Notes under the pieces: generated by a model
The model's input: only the letters and a program-made list of their open reading frames with translations
Databases searched by the model: none
Told to the model about the DNA's origin: nothing
DNA from: Collinsella tanakaei
GTDB lineage: Bacteria; Actinomycetota; Coriobacteriia; Coriobacteriales; Coriobacteriaceae
Length of the DNA stretch: 64,000 nt
Direction of reading: 5' to 3'
Assembly (NCBI RefSeq): GCF_030373545.1
Contig: NZ_JAUDCO010000004.1
Span: 62,001 to 126,000, forward strand
Shown here: in pieces, positions 17,301 through 27,516 of the stretch
How positions within the stretch are numbered: position 1 is the first letter of the stretch
How the letters are laid out: each line of letters starts with the position of its first letter
Translations under genes and position numbers: made by a program

Positions 17301-18949
17301 AGATTGCCGTGGTTTCCCAGGTACAGCACGGTCGAGGTGACCATGTGTTCGCGCAGCGCGTCGATGGGCGGGTTGGTCACTTGGGCGAACAGCTGGAAGA
17401 AGTAGTCGTAGAAGGAGCGGGTCTTGAGCGACAGGCACGCCAGCGGCGCGTCGATGCCCATCGAGGCGAGCGGAACGGAACCGTTGGCGGCCATGGGACG
17501 CAGCACCTCGCGCACGTCGTCCCAGTGGTAGCCGAGCTTCATCATGTCGACGGTGTTCGGGGCGTGCGGCAGCGCGTCGGCCTCGGGCGAGGTCGACGCA
17601 TCCAGATCGTCGAGGGTCAAGGTCTCCTCGTCGATCCACGATGCGAAGGGCTTGAGCTTGGCGAAGGCGTTGCGGATCTCGTCGTTGTAGCGAATGCGAC
17701 CCTCGCCGAGCGTGATCTCGAGCATCTCGCCGGGTCCTAAGCAGCCGCAGGTGAGCACGTTGGCGGGGTCGACCTCGATGGCGCCGACCTCCGAGGCGAG
17801 CAGGAACCGGTCGTCGCGCGTCACGTAGTAGCGGGCGGGGCGCAGACCGTTTCGGTCAAGGGCGGCGCCCAGCGTACGTCCGTCGGTGTAGGCGATCGCC
17901 GCCGGACCGTCCCACGGCTCCATGAGCATCGACTGGTAGGCGTCGTAGGCGCGCCGCGCGGGGGACAAGGTGGCGTTGTTGTCCCAGGGTTCGGGAATGA
18001 GCAGCGACACGGCACGTGAGAGCGGGCGGCCGTTCATCACCAAGAACTCGAGGACGTTGTCGAGAATCGCCGAGTCGGATCCCTCGCGGTTGATGATGGG
18101 GAGCACCCGTTCCAGATCGTGTTGGAGCACGGGCGAGTAGAGATTCGGCTCGCGGGCGCGAATCCAGTTGACGTTGCCCTTGAGCGTGTTGATTTCGCCG
18201 TTGTGGATGATGTAGCGGTTGGGGTGGGCGCGCTCCCAGCTCGGCGTCGTGTTGGTGGAATAGCGGGAATGCACGAGCGCCACGGCGGTTTTCACCGCAG
18301 CGTCGTTCAGGTCGATGAAGAAGCGGCGCATCTGCGTCGCCACGAGCATGCCCTTGTACACGATGGTCCGCGTGCTCATGGAGCAGATGTAGAAGATCTT
18401 CCCGGCGAGCGCGTGCTCCGCGTCGGCGCGCTTCTCGATGGTGCGGCGGCATACGTAAAGCCGCCGCTCAAAGGCGTCACCCGCCTCGACGTCGGCGGGG
18501 CGGGCTAGAAATGCCTGCTGGATGGTAGGCATGCACGCGCGCGCCGTCTCGCCCAGGTCATGGGGATCAACGGGAACATCGCGCCAGAACAGCACCGGTA
18601 TCCCGAGTTCGGCGCAGCCCTCCTCGAACAGCCGGCGCGCCGCCTGCACGCCGTGCGGGTCTTGCGGCAAAAAGATCATCGCAACGCCGTAGTCGCCCTC
18701 CGAGGGCAGGAGCTGACCGTAGCGCTGCGCCTCCTTGCGGAAAAAACTGTGCGGGATCTGAAAGAGGATGCCTGCACCGTCGCCGGTGTTGTGTTCGAGT
18801 CCCGTGCCGCCACGGTGCTCGAGATTCACAAGCACCGAGAGCGCATCGTCGAGAATCTGGTGGCTTTTCGTGCCGTCGAGCGCAGCGAGTGCGCCGATAC
18901 CGCACGCGTCGTGCTCGAATTCGGGCCTATAGAGAGTCTGGTGGTCCAT
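14330..18949 (-). CDS. gltB: glutamate synthase large subunit
   Basis: Makes two glutamates from glutamine and 2-oxoglutarate. 1539 residues. The N-terminal class II amidotransferase has its nucleophile at Cys16 in EHDACGIG, where a short propeptide is expected to be removed. The central FMN-binding synthase domain carries the [3Fe-4S] cysteines at about 1132, 1138 and 1143 (CLMQRDCHQDTC). The C-terminal GXGXG beta-helix follows (GDANDYFGKGLSGG, FMGATGGRG). The start at 18949 is chosen because GGGAGGG lies five bases upstream and the nucleophile is then at normal distance. An ATG at 18961 lacks this, and upstream codons to 19174 look non-coding. First gene of gltBD. Confidence 0.95.
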   Translation of the reverse strand: MDHQTLYRPEFEHDACGIGALAALDGTKSHQILDDALSVLVNLEHRGGTGLEHNTGDGAGILFQIPHSFFRKEAQRYGQLLPSEGDYGVAMIFLPQDPHGVQAARRLFEEGCAELGIPVLFWRDVPVDPHDLGETARACMPTIQQAFLARPADVEAGDAFERRLYVCRRTIEKRADAEHALAGKIFYICSMSTRTIVYKGMLVATQMRRFFIDLNDAAVKTAVALVHSRYSTNTTPSWERAHPNRYIIHNGEINTLKGNVNWIRAREPNLYSPVLQHDLERVLPIINREGSDSAILDNVLEFLVMNGRPLSRAVSLLIPEPWDNNATLSPARRAYDAYQSMLMEPWDGPAAIAYTDGRTLGAALDRNGLRPARYYVTRDDRFLLASEVGAIEVDPANVLTCGCLGPGEMLEITLGEGRIRYNDEIRNAFAKLKPFASWIDEETLTLDDLDASTSPEADALPHAPNTVDMMKLGYHWDDVREVLRPMAANGSVPLASMGIDAPLACLSLKTRSFYDYFFQLFAQVTNPPIDALREHMVTSTVLYLGNHGNLLEDSRGTCRLVRLDAPLLTRDEFLRICAIDRTGFAARRFRATYARDDAPGALERALERLGDEVREAVRGGANIVVLSDRADAGEVPIPMLLAVGAVHNSLIRCGLRTFADLVVECGDAISAHDFAALIAYSASGIYPYMAHDVIAQLADEGDLTGSDGSPLDAQAAIANYNRAAVAGVVSIMSKMGISTVQSYHSAQIFETVGLAPSLVDRHFTGTVSRVGGLDVDDIERELDDRFDQALAWRSSPAPDTCPTLGLTSWRPDGEDHLIDPDTIYLLQQAVRTDSYETFLTYSEHLRRPGRAVRLRDLMEFDRGSRAPVLLDEVEDARSIVTRFNTGAMSFGSISEEAHTCMAIAMNRLHGRSNSGEGGEDPRRETPLPNGDSANSAIKQVASGRFGVTSRYLSSARELQIKMAQGAKPGEGGHLPGKKVYPWIARVRQSTPGIGLISPPPHHDIYSIEDLSELIFDLKCANPNARVSVKLVSEAGVGTIATGVAKGAADKILISGHNGGSGAAPRDSIWHAGLPLELGLAETQQTLLRNGLRSRVVLEADGKLMDGTDVAVACLLGAEEFGFATMPLIAMGCLMQRDCHQDTCPAGIATQNCRLRGHFAGKPEHVERFMLYVAEQLREIMANLGFRTVDEMVGHSECLRQKAVPGNWKSERIDLSCVLASASCEFGARIPGADGKHFLPSMAADSHLERTLDATLFTPLTERARQHMVPVRFHADIANINRCVGTMLGHAVTAAHPDGLPDGSITIDCTGSAGQSFGAFLPRGIALNVTGDANDYFGKGLSGGTVSVRPPESASFKFDENIIVGNVAFMGATGGRGFVNGVAGQRFAVRNSGATVVVEGVGAHGCEYMTGGCALILGEVGPNFAAGMTGGVAYVFDEFGTLAAHCNRDTVALRAPSEQELDDIHALIEEHVRITQSPRGIKMLYRFARVASLFVKVIPVEYERVLKLIEQHEAAGSTHEEALELAFEAVTGAKEVKRHG

Positions 18950-19377
18950 GCGCCCTCCCATGTTGGATCGAGACGGGGAATACATGCACACGCGTGCGAT
19001 GACGTGCGCGTGCGCGGCGACCCATGATAGGCAGGTGCGGTTGCGACGGGTTTTCCCGTCGGTTTCCACGCGGTTTCGATTTGGGTGCCAAACGAAGTCG
19101 TCGCAGGGCAGCCCGCAAAAAAGACTGTCCACGCTGCCCAAGGGGAGGGACGCCGCGCAGGTCCCAGAAGACATGCGCGGCAGGGCGCTTCGTTTCGCAT
19201 ACAGCGGACGTGACCTGCCTTCTTTTCGGCGTGGTCGCGTGGCCGCGTTCGTGGTATTTTTCGTTTCAACCTAGCAACACGGCGGTAATTCCTGCGAAAT
19301 GAGCGTCGCGTAACCTACAATGCGTTCGTTGGGATAACGCGTCGACGCCCGTCGGCGCGCATATGAAGGGAGTCCCT
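18950..19377. other. divergent promoter region gltB / glnN
   Basis: 428 bp between divergent nitrogen-assimilation genes. TACAAT at 19316-19321 is a candidate glnN -10, with only a poor -35 (TGCGAA) 17 bases upstream. A run of A residues near 19123 and TATTTTT near 19254 interrupt otherwise GC-rich sequence. No riboswitch or clear palindromic GlnR/NtrC-type operator was recognised. The region is likely to hold both promoters and shared nitrogen control, which the sequence alone does not show. Confidence 0.4.
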
Positions 19378-21474
<2,097 letters not shown>

Positions 21475-21481
21475 CGCCCTG

Positions 21482-21516
21482 ATGTCCCAAAAGGGGCCAG
21501 GAGAAAAATGGGACAT
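21482..21516. repeat. hairpin repeat family A, copy 1
   Basis: ATGTCCCA and TGGGACAT pair around CCAAAAGGGGCCAGGAG. Nearly identical sequence lies at 24436-24470 and a diverged one at 58972-59025. It sits eight bases after glnN and before the shared terminator. Confidence 0.8.
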
Positions 21517-21540
21517 TGCGCGGCTGTCCGTCGCGAAAAC

Positions 21541-21578
21541 CGAAAGCCCGGTTGCCTTGTTGGCAACCGGGCTTTCGT
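21541..21578. terminator. bidirectional terminator between glnN and guaD
   Basis: GAAAGCCCGGTTGCC pairs perfectly with GGCAACCGGGCTTTC around a 5-base loop. It can end glnN (plus) and guanine deaminase (minus); both tails are moderately T-rich. Confidence 0.85.
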
Positions 21579-21632
21579 CGCTTTACCGTGAGCGGTATGA
21601 GAGCGGAGGCGATGTCTGCCGCCGCGTGTGCG

Positions 21633-23039
21633 CTAACGCTCGATGACGAGCTTGCCCTGGCACCAGACCTGCCGGATGTTGTCCGGCGTGGCCAGGTAGA
21701 GGATGCGGGCGAGCTTGTCGCCCGGCTCGTCGAAGACCCCGAAGCCCGTGAGGTCCGTATAGGGCTGGCGCGTGCCGATGACCTGCGCGTCGAAGGCACG
21801 GCCGACCTCGAAGGAGCCGGTCGCCAAGCCGAGGCCCTCCGCGCCGCCCTTGGTCGCGAGGTACAGTGCCTCGGGTGCCGAGATGCGCGACGGCCGGCCG
21901 GCGCCGCGACGCTCCTGTGGCACGAGTGCGTCGACGCCTTCCTCGAGCATGCACGACGCCATGACCGCCTGGCGGATGTTGTCGTACATGCTGGGCGAGA
22001 ATCCGCCCGAGATGTCGGTGCCCATACCGATGCGCACGCCGGCTTCGTGCATGCGGCGCACCGGGCAGGCGCTGTTGGCGAAGTACGCGTTGGAGATGGG
22101 GCAGTGCGCCACGACGGTGCCCGTCTCGGCGAACAGCGCGGTGTCATCGTCGTTCATGAACGTGCAGTGCGCCATGATGGATTTAGGCCCCAGCAGGCCG
22201 AAGCTTGCGAGCGCCTCGGCGTCCGTCTTGCCAAAGCGCTCGATTGCCACGCCGTGTTCCCACTGGCCCTCGTTGCAATGCGACTGGATATAGGCGTCGT
22301 GCGCGGCGGCGATCTGCCCCAGGCCGGCGAGCGCCTCGTCGGTGCAGCTGGGGATGAAGCGCGGCGTCACGGCGGCGTAGGCGCCTGCGAAGCGCGGGTC
22401 GGCCGCACGGCCCTGCGCGTCGAGCGCCTCGACGCGCGCGAGGAACTCCTCGGTGTCGACAAGGGCTTGCTCGGGGGTGGCGTCCCGATAGAAATCGTGG
22501 TTGGACGCAGGGTCGTCCATGACGACCTTGCCGACGATGGCTCGCTGACCGGCTGCGGCGCAGGCGCGCGAAACGGCATAGCTGCCGTCGAGGTGCGCGC
22601 TGGCAAAGTACAGCGTCGTGGTGGTGCCGCGCGACAGGAACGTGCGCGCTAGGTCGTAGCCCACGGTGTAGGCGAACTCGGGGTCGGCGAAGCGAGCCTC
22701 GAGCGGGAACGTGCGCTGGTCGAGCCACACGTTCAGCGGCTCGTCGAGGGCGACGCCGGCCTGCGGCCACTGGGGCGCGTGGACGTGCAGGTCCACGAAG
22801 CCGGGCAGGATGAACGTATCGGACGCAAGCTCTGCAAACGAGCCGGGCTCGCGCTCGCCCGCCGTCCGTGCGGCGGCGACGCGCTCGGCGTAGTCGGTGT
22901 CGTCCGGACGGATGATGCGCTCGATCACGCCGGCGTCGTCGAGTTCGATGAGGGTGTGTTCCAGAAGCTCGAAGTCGCCGTAGGCAGGGGTGTGGAAAAA
23001 CGAGCCGAGGATGGCTTTCAGGCGGGAAGCGTCAGACAT
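21633..23039 (-). CDS. guaD: guanine deaminase-type amidohydrolase
   Basis: Probably hydrolyses guanine to xanthine and ammonia. 468 residues of the metal-dependent amidohydrolase fold. Metal ligands are His85 and His87 in GFVDLHVHAPQW, His254 in QSHCNE, His291 in AHCTFM and Asp342 in GTDISGGFSPSM. The HAPQ and GTDxxGGxSPSM signatures are those of guanine deaminase rather than cytosine or atrazine hydrolases. The start has AAAGGAG eight bases upstream. It lies 27 bp after an NCS2 purine permease, supporting a guanine salvage or nitrogen-scavenging operon. Confidence 0.88.
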   Translation of the reverse strand: MSDASRLKAILGSFFHTPAYGDFELLEHTLIELDDAGVIERIIRPDDTDYAERVAAARTAGEREPGSFAELASDTFILPGFVDLHVHAPQWPQAGVALDEPLNVWLDQRTFPLEARFADPEFAYTVGYDLARTFLSRGTTTTLYFASAHLDGSYAVSRACAAAGQRAIVGKVVMDDPASNHDFYRDATPEQALVDTEEFLARVEALDAQGRAADPRFAGAYAAVTPRFIPSCTDEALAGLGQIAAAHDAYIQSHCNEGQWEHGVAIERFGKTDAEALASFGLLGPKSIMAHCTFMNDDDTALFAETGTVVAHCPISNAYFANSACPVRRMHEAGVRIGMGTDISGGFSPSMYDNIRQAVMASCMLEEGVDALVPQERRGAGRPSRISAPEALYLATKGGAEGLGLATGSFEVGRAFDAQVIGTRQPYTDLTGFGVFDEPGDKLARILYLATPDNIRQVWCQGKLVIER

Positions 23040-23066
23040 TGCTGCTCCTTTCCAATGCGCGACGAG

Positions 23067-24380
23067 TTACTCCTCGCTGTTCGCTGCGGGATCGCCCGGC
23101 AGCAGCAGGTTGAGTACGACGGCGATGATGCCGCCGACCGCGGTGCCGCTGCTCACCAGGTACTGCAGCATGACGGGGAACTCGGCCTTGACGTCGGCGG
23201 ACAGCACGAGGCTGCCGACCGTGAAGATGAGGGACAGGCCGATGACCAGCATCTTCTTCTGGTCGAGCTGGGAGTTGATGATGATGCGCAGGCCGTTGAC
23301 CACAAGGATCTGGCACACGACGAGCAGCACGCCGCAGATGGCGGCCTCGGGCACCGACGAGATGACGGCCATGAGCTTGGGACACATGCCGAGCACGACG
23401 AGGATGATACCGGCGACCATGACGACGACGCGGCTCGCGACCTTGGTGATGGAGATGATGCCGGCGTTGGTGGAGTAGCCGGTGAGCGGGGTGCCGCCGA
23501 ACAGCGACCCCACGAGACAGCCCAGGCCCTCGCCGATGACGGCGTGGTTCAGGCGCTCGTCGGTGAGCTCCTCGTTGGTGACATCGCCGACGGTGAACCA
23601 CACGCCGGTGGTCTCGATGAGCACGATGAAGTAGATGAAGGTCATGAGCACGATCGAGGGGATGTCAAAGACCGGCATGCCGAAGTGGAACGGCATGGGC
23701 ATGGCAAACCACGCGGAGGTGACGACGGTCGAGAAGTCGAGCACGCCCACGATGGCAGCGGCGACGCAACCGACGGCCAGCGAGCACAGGACGGACAGGA
23801 CGCTCACGAGGTGGTGCTTGTAGCCGGTCTTGTAGGCGATGACGTTCATGATGACGAGGGTGACCATGGCGGCAAGGCCGGGCGCCAGGTTGGCGGCGAG
23901 GCCGCCGTCGATGCTGAAGACGCCGCCCGCGGCGGTGGGGGTGAGCGACAGACCGACGATCACGATGATGAGACCGCCGATGTAGGGCGGAATGCAGCGG
24001 CGTACGATTTTGGCGAACAGCTTGGTGACGCCGAGCAGGATGAGGATGATGGCGCCGGGGATGATGCTGCCGACCATCATCGCCATGCCGCCGTTCGCGC
24101 CGATGGTTGCAAGCGCCGACAGCGCGACGAAGCTGGCGCCCTGGACGACGGGGAGCTTGATGCCCAGACCCGTCTGGATAAGGGTGGCGATGCCCGCCGT
24201 GAAGAAGCAGATCTGGATGAGCTGGTTGGTGCCTTCGGTGTCGAGGCCGAGCATCGCCGATAGGACGATGGGGCACACGTACAGGTCCATGGCGAGGACG
24301 TGCAGGAATGCAAGACCCACCGCTTTCAGCGGTTCAACGCGATCGTTGACGCCCAGGACGAGGTTGTTTTCGGATGCCAT
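23067..24380 (-). CDS. NCS2 family purine (guanine/xanthine/urate) permease
   Basis: 437 residues, about 14 hydrophobic segments, nucleobase:cation symporter-2 family. Recognisable marks are VVQGASFVAL near the N-terminus, the conserved region around GEGLGCLVGSLFGGTPLTGYSTNAG, and GVLLVVCQIL near the end. Substrate cannot be fixed by sequence; guanine or xanthine is favoured because the next gene is guanine deaminase. The start at 24380 has GGAAGGA six bases upstream; codons further upstream fall in repeat family A. No purine riboswitch is visible in the short leader. Confidence 0.88.
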   Translation of the reverse strand: MASENNLVLGVNDRVEPLKAVGLAFLHVLAMDLYVCPIVLSAMLGLDTEGTNQLIQICFFTAGIATLIQTGLGIKLPVVQGASFVALSALATIGANGGMAMMVGSIIPGAIILILLGVTKLFAKIVRRCIPPYIGGLIIVIVGLSLTPTAAGGVFSIDGGLAANLAPGLAAMVTLVIMNVIAYKTGYKHHLVSVLSVLCSLAVGCVAAAIVGVLDFSTVVTSAWFAMPMPFHFGMPVFDIPSIVLMTFIYFIVLIETTGVWFTVGDVTNEELTDERLNHAVIGEGLGCLVGSLFGGTPLTGYSTNAGIISITKVASRVVVMVAGIILVVLGMCPKLMAVISSVPEAAICGVLLVVCQILVVNGLRIIINSQLDQKKMLVIGLSLIFTVGSLVLSADVKAEFPVMLQYLVSSGTAVGGIIAVVLNLLLPGDPAANSEE

Positions 24381-24435
24381 GTGGTTCCTTCCCACGCTTT
24401 GAACATGACAGCTATGAGCATAGTCCAAGCGCGGC

Positions 24436-24470
24436 ATATCCCAAAAGGGGCCAGGAGAAAATTGGGACAT
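24436..24470. repeat. hairpin repeat family A, copy 2
   Basis: Same unit as 21482-21516: ATATCCCAAAAGGGGCCAGG... ending TTGGGACAT, in the same orientation, between the permease promoter region and the tRNA-Glu repeats. Confidence 0.8.
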
Positions 24471-24476
24471 TTCGGG

Positions 24477-24733
24477 CCCGTGGCAGCGAAAAGCCCGGCA
24501 CGCAGGCGCACCGGGCTTGGGAGGTCGATGGTGCCCCCAACGGGATTCGCGTCCGCCTGCGGCGTCCGCGGCTCCGGGCGCTTGCGCGCCCTCGCGCGCT
24601 CGCTGGCAAACGCTCGGCGCGTTTGCTCAGCCTCGCGACCCCACCGGGTTCGAATCCCGGCCCGTGGCAGCAAAAAGCCCGGCACGCAGGCGCACCGGGC
24701 TTGGGAGGTCAATGGTGCCCCCAACGGGATTCG
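24477..24733. repeat. duplicated tRNA-Glu 3' end plus terminator with intervening hairpin element
   Basis: Bases 24477-24549 and 24661-24733 are direct repeats, about 71 of 73 identical. Each holds the last part of tRNA-Glu (T-arm and acceptor end) and its terminator. Between them lie an inverted T-arm-like GGGATTCGAACCC and the hairpin GCAAACGC/GCGTTTGC (24606-24626, read on the minus strand), then GC-rich stems. The same architecture follows tRNA-Val at 43107-43365. Confidence 0.8.
24672..24704 (-). terminator. terminator of tRNA-Glu
   Basis: On the minus strand AAGCCCGG...CCGGGCTTTTTG forms a stem with a T run, 10 bases after the tRNA CCA. A second copy lies at about 24489-24519 within the duplication. 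Confidence 0.85.
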
Positions 24734-24789
24734 AACCCGTGATCTTCGCCTTGAAAGGGCGACGTCCTAGGCCGCTAGACGATGGGGAC
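24713..24789 (-). tRNA. tRNA-Glu (UUC)
   Basis: Full cloverleaf on the minus strand, 77 bases with encoded CCA. Acceptor GTCCCCA/TGGGGGC; anticodon stem with loop CTTTCAA giving anticodon UUC; T-arm GGGTTCGAATCCC. A -10 (TATACT, extended by TGC) lies just upstream at 24800-24808. Confidence 0.96.
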
Positions 24790-24799
24790 AGCGCAGTTG

Positions 24800-24808
24800 A
24801 GTATAGCA
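24800..24808 (-). promoter_or_regulatory. extended -10 promoter of tRNA-Glu
   Basis: Minus-strand TGCTATACT about 11 bases upstream of the tRNA 5' end. No good -35 is visible. The same TGCTATACT precedes bioY and veg. Confidence 0.6.
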
Positions 24809-24814
24809 GATTAT

Positions 24815-24861
24815 CGTTGACGTGCGCCGCGACGGGCAGCACACGGCGAATACACGAATCT
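24815..24861. repeat. direct repeat B, copy 1 (flanks LRR gene)
   Basis: About 47 bp (CGTTGACGTGCGCCGCGAC... GCGAATACACGAATC) recurring in the same orientation at 26794-26840, one on each side of the LRR protein gene, about 85-90 percent identical by eye. Confidence 0.75.
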
Positions 24862-24929
24862 GCCGGCTTCGCACGGTGCCGTTGCCGTCGCGCCCAACCG
24901 CATCGGCCGCGTCAGGCGGCGCGCAGCGC

Positions 24930-26630
24930 CTACCCTTTGTAGCTGTAGTAGGACCACACGTTGCCGTCCTGGTCGACCATGTCGGTCGTGATCGGGTCGT
25001 ACGTAAAGGTTATCCTTTCGGGCTCCAAAACGATCACGGTCCTGGAGTCCGGGCTCGTCCAGCTTCCTTTCTGCATGTTGACCCAGCAGGTTCCATCCGT
25101 ATGGAACAGGACGTTGCGTGTGGTCCCCTGCATATCCCATTCGCCGCTGAGCGAAACCGGTGTCGACATCAATTCGTCGTAGGCGGCCGCGGCGTCGGGG
25201 AAACTCGCGGAGAGGTCGTCCGCCGCCGAGAGCGAGACCATTCGGTACCCGAGCGCGCTGGCCTCGCTTTGCTGCGCGACCACGTGGTAGTAGCACAGGC
25301 GGGGCGCGTCGGTGCCGGGCAGGATGAGCATCGCCAGGTCGTATGCGAGATAGGTGCCGTACGAGGTGAAATTGCCCGTCCAGACGGTCTCGCCGACGGG
25401 GGCGGTGCCCACGGCCGCGGTCCAGGTGCCTGTGGACGCGTCGTACATGAGCGCGTTCGAGGCGTTGTGGAGGTAGGAGAGGTCATCGGGCGCCGAGCCG
25501 TAATAGGTCGCGAGAATCGTGCGCACGCCGTCGTCGGTCAGGGTGTAGCTCATGCCGAGCTCATGGGACGTGGCCACGCCCAGCGGGTCGCCCGAGGCGT
25601 TCTGGTTCGTCTCGCCATGCGTCAGGACGAACGCGTCGCTCAGCGTGAGCGAAATCCATACGAGCTGTGCGTCGACGTCTGCATCGCCCGCCTGCGCCCG
25701 GACGGTCGAGATGGTCTGCTGCCAGGGCTCGGGCTCCACGCAATAGGTGTAGAGCGTGGCGAGAAGCTCCAGGTTGTCGCGAGCCTGGTCGTCCACCGTC
25801 GCGGCGTCGCCCGAGATCTGGACGGCGTCGTCGAGTTGAATGTCGGCGAGGCCGGACAGCCCAGCGAGGTCGATGCTCTCCAGGGCGCAACCGGTGGCGT
25901 GCACCGAGCTCAAGGCGTCGCCCTTGGGCAGCGTGAGGGAGGACAGGTCCTTGTTGTCATCGCAGCTGACGGAGGCAAGGGCGTCGTTTGACGTGAGGTC
26001 GAGGTCCGTCAGCTGGTTGTTCGAGCAGTCGAGGTCGGTAAGATCTGCCTGGTCGGAGACGTCGAGGCTCCCCAGCTGGTTGGATGAGCAGTTGAGATCG
26101 GTAAGGTTGGCCAGTCCCGAGAGGTCCAGCTCCGTCAGCTGGTTGTCGGCGCAGACGAGCTGCGTGAGGTTGGAGAAGGTCGAGATACCCTCCAGGTTGG
26201 TGATGCCGAGGCCGGCAAGGCCGTTGCCTGCGACCGCGTCCGCCGAGGTATCGCCAATCGCCGTGACGGCATCGGCCTCCTCCTGGTCGATGCCGCTGTT
26301 GCCGTCGGTGTCCACCTTCTGAGCAAGGTAGGTGCGGAAAGCCTCGTCCGGCACGTCCTGAAGGTTGAGCACGACTTTGGGGCCGAGCACGCGTGGCAAC
26401 AGGAACCATGCGCCGCAGCCGAGCGCCGCGATGAGCGCCACGACCGCGACTGCGATGAGTGCCGTGCGGCGACGGCCGGGGTGCGCGGGCTGCTCGCGCG
26501 TTTCGCCGGACGAGCTCTGCTCGGGGTTCGCGGAGCCAGGTGCCTGGGGCTCCGCGGCAACGGCTGCTCCGCAGTGCGAGCAGAACCGTGCGTTGTCGGG
26601 AATCGTGTTCCCGCAGTTCGTGCACTTCAT
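24930..26630 (-). CDS. zinc-ribbon, single-span membrane protein with leucine-rich repeats
   Basis: 566 residues. The N-terminal zinc ribbon has CTNC (3-6) and CSHC (17-20). After a Ser/Pro linker comes one transmembrane helix (about 56-78), then an EF-hand-like loop DTDGNSGIDQEE (107-118). About seven internalin-like leucine-rich repeats follow (about 135-285), with units such as LTDLNCSSNQLGSLDV. The final part of about 280 residues is beta-rich and ends VWSYYSYKG. Topology would place the ribbon inside and the LRRs outside, so a surface adhesin or sensor is plausible. The start has GAGAGGGGA. It is flanked by direct repeats at 24815 and 26794, which may mark a mobile or recombined cassette. 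Confidence 0.78.
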   Translation of the reverse strand: MKCTNCGNTIPDNARFCSHCGAAVAAEPQAPGSANPEQSSSGETREQPAHPGRRRTALIAVAVVALIAALGCGAWFLLPRVLGPKVVLNLQDVPDEAFRTYLAQKVDTDGNSGIDQEEADAVTAIGDTSADAVAGNGLAGLGITNLEGISTFSNLTQLVCADNQLTELDLSGLANLTDLNCSSNQLGSLDVSDQADLTDLDCSNNQLTDLDLTSNDALASVSCDDNKDLSSLTLPKGDALSSVHATGCALESIDLAGLSGLADIQLDDAVQISGDAATVDDQARDNLELLATLYTYCVEPEPWQQTISTVRAQAGDADVDAQLVWISLTLSDAFVLTHGETNQNASGDPLGVATSHELGMSYTLTDDGVRTILATYYGSAPDDLSYLHNASNALMYDASTGTWTAAVGTAPVGETVWTGNFTSYGTYLAYDLAMLILPGTDAPRLCYYHVVAQQSEASALGYRMVSLSAADDLSASFPDAAAAYDELMSTPVSLSGEWDMQGTTRNVLFHTDGTCWVNMQKGSWTSPDSRTVIVLEPERITFTYDPITTDMVDQDGNVWSYYSYKG

Positions 26631-26793
26631 GGTCGTCCCCTCTCGGTTCGCGTTCCCGTCCCATTCTAGTGCGCGACCGCACGCGGTGTTGCGCAACTTC
26701 GCGTGCGGCTGCGCATGCGCCCGAGCGCCGCGTGCGGCGCATGCCTTGGCCAGCGGTCTCGGCTGGCGTACGGATGCGTCTCGCTCAATCGGC

Positions 26794-26840
26794 CGTTGAC
26801 CTGCGCCGCGAAGGACGGCACACAGCGAATACACGAATCC
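26794..26840. repeat. direct repeat B, copy 2
   Basis: CGTTGACCTGCGCCGCGAAGG... GCGAATACACGAATC, matching 24815-24861 in the same orientation. It lies immediately upstream of the bioY promoter. Confidence 0.75.
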
Positions 26841-26862
26841 GGCGATTTTGCGCAAGGGACGT

Positions 26863-26871
26863 TGCTATACT
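26863..26871 (+). promoter_or_regulatory. extended -10 promoter of bioY
   Basis: TGCTATACT 52 bp upstream of the bioY start. No clear -35. No BirA-type operator palindrome was noticed. Confidence 0.55.
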
Positions 26872-26922
26872 GGCCGCGTTGTCTCGCAGATTGGGGCATC
26901 CGGCCACATACGAGGGGGAGCC

Positions 26923-27465
26923 ATGAATACTCGTCAGATTGCCTATGTCGGTGTTTCGGTTGCGCTGCTCGCCGTCTCGGCGTGGGTCACGCTGCCCATC
27001 GGCCCGGTTCCCTTTACGTTGCAGACGCTCGCCCTCGCCATGCTTCCCGCCGCCCTCGACCGTGCGGGCGCGTGCGTGTCCGTTGCCGTCTATCTGCTGT
27101 TGGGAGCAATCGGCCTGCCGGTGTTCTCGGGTTTCTCCGGTGGGATTGCATCGATCTTCGGTCCGACCGGCGGCTTTTTGTGGGGCTTCTTGATCGGCAT
27201 GCTGGCGGCCACGACTGTCAAGGAATTGCTGCCCGCGCAGTTGCCTCTGCTTGCGCGCACACTCGTTGCCGATGCGGTGTTGCTGCTTATCTCGTATGCC
27301 TGCGGAACGTTTCAGCTTATGGTCATCGGCTCGATGGACGTCGCTGCGGCGCTGTTGGTCGCGGTCGTGCCTTTCGTGATTCCCGATGTCGTCAAGCTCG
27401 TCGTGGGCGCGCAGGTGGGCTGCGCAGTTGCCCGCGCCGCGGGCCGCGTGTCGCGACACGCCTGA
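26923..27465 (+). CDS. bioY: biotin ECF transporter S component
   Basis: 180-residue, six-helix integral membrane protein that binds biotin and couples to an EcfA-EcfA-EcfT module. Family marks: LPIGPVPFTLQTLALAMLPA, GAIGLPVFSGFSGGIASIFGPTGGF and the C-terminal VVPFVIPDVVKLVVGA. The start at 26923 follows GAGGGGGAG. It is a single gene here with no ATPase next to it, so it may use the energising module at 32854-35504 or a solitary one elsewhere. Convergent with the gene ending at 27517. Confidence 0.93.
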   Translation: MNTRQIAYVGVSVALLAVSAWVTLPIGPVPFTLQTLALAMLPAALDRAGACVSVAVYLLLGAIGLPVFSGFSGGIASIFGPTGGFLWGFLIGMLAATTVKELLPAQLPLLARTLVADAVLLLISYACGTFQLMVIGSMDVAAALLVAVVPFVIPDVVKLVVGAQVGCAVARAAGRVSRHA

Positions 27466-27516
27466 TTCTGTTCCCGCAGGTTTGCTGCGCGGAGACGCTC
27501 CGCCCGAACCGTCAGG

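Noticed and set aside
14741-17740. Long plus-strand frames opposite gltB
   Set aside because: Shadow frames; gltB motifs including Fe-S cysteines are unambiguous on the minus strand.
24547-24660. Second tRNA gene next to tRNA-Glu, suggested by GGGTTCGAATCCC on the plus strand
   Set aside because: Only a T-arm-like piece is present; no acceptor, D-arm or anticodon stem can be folded around it.
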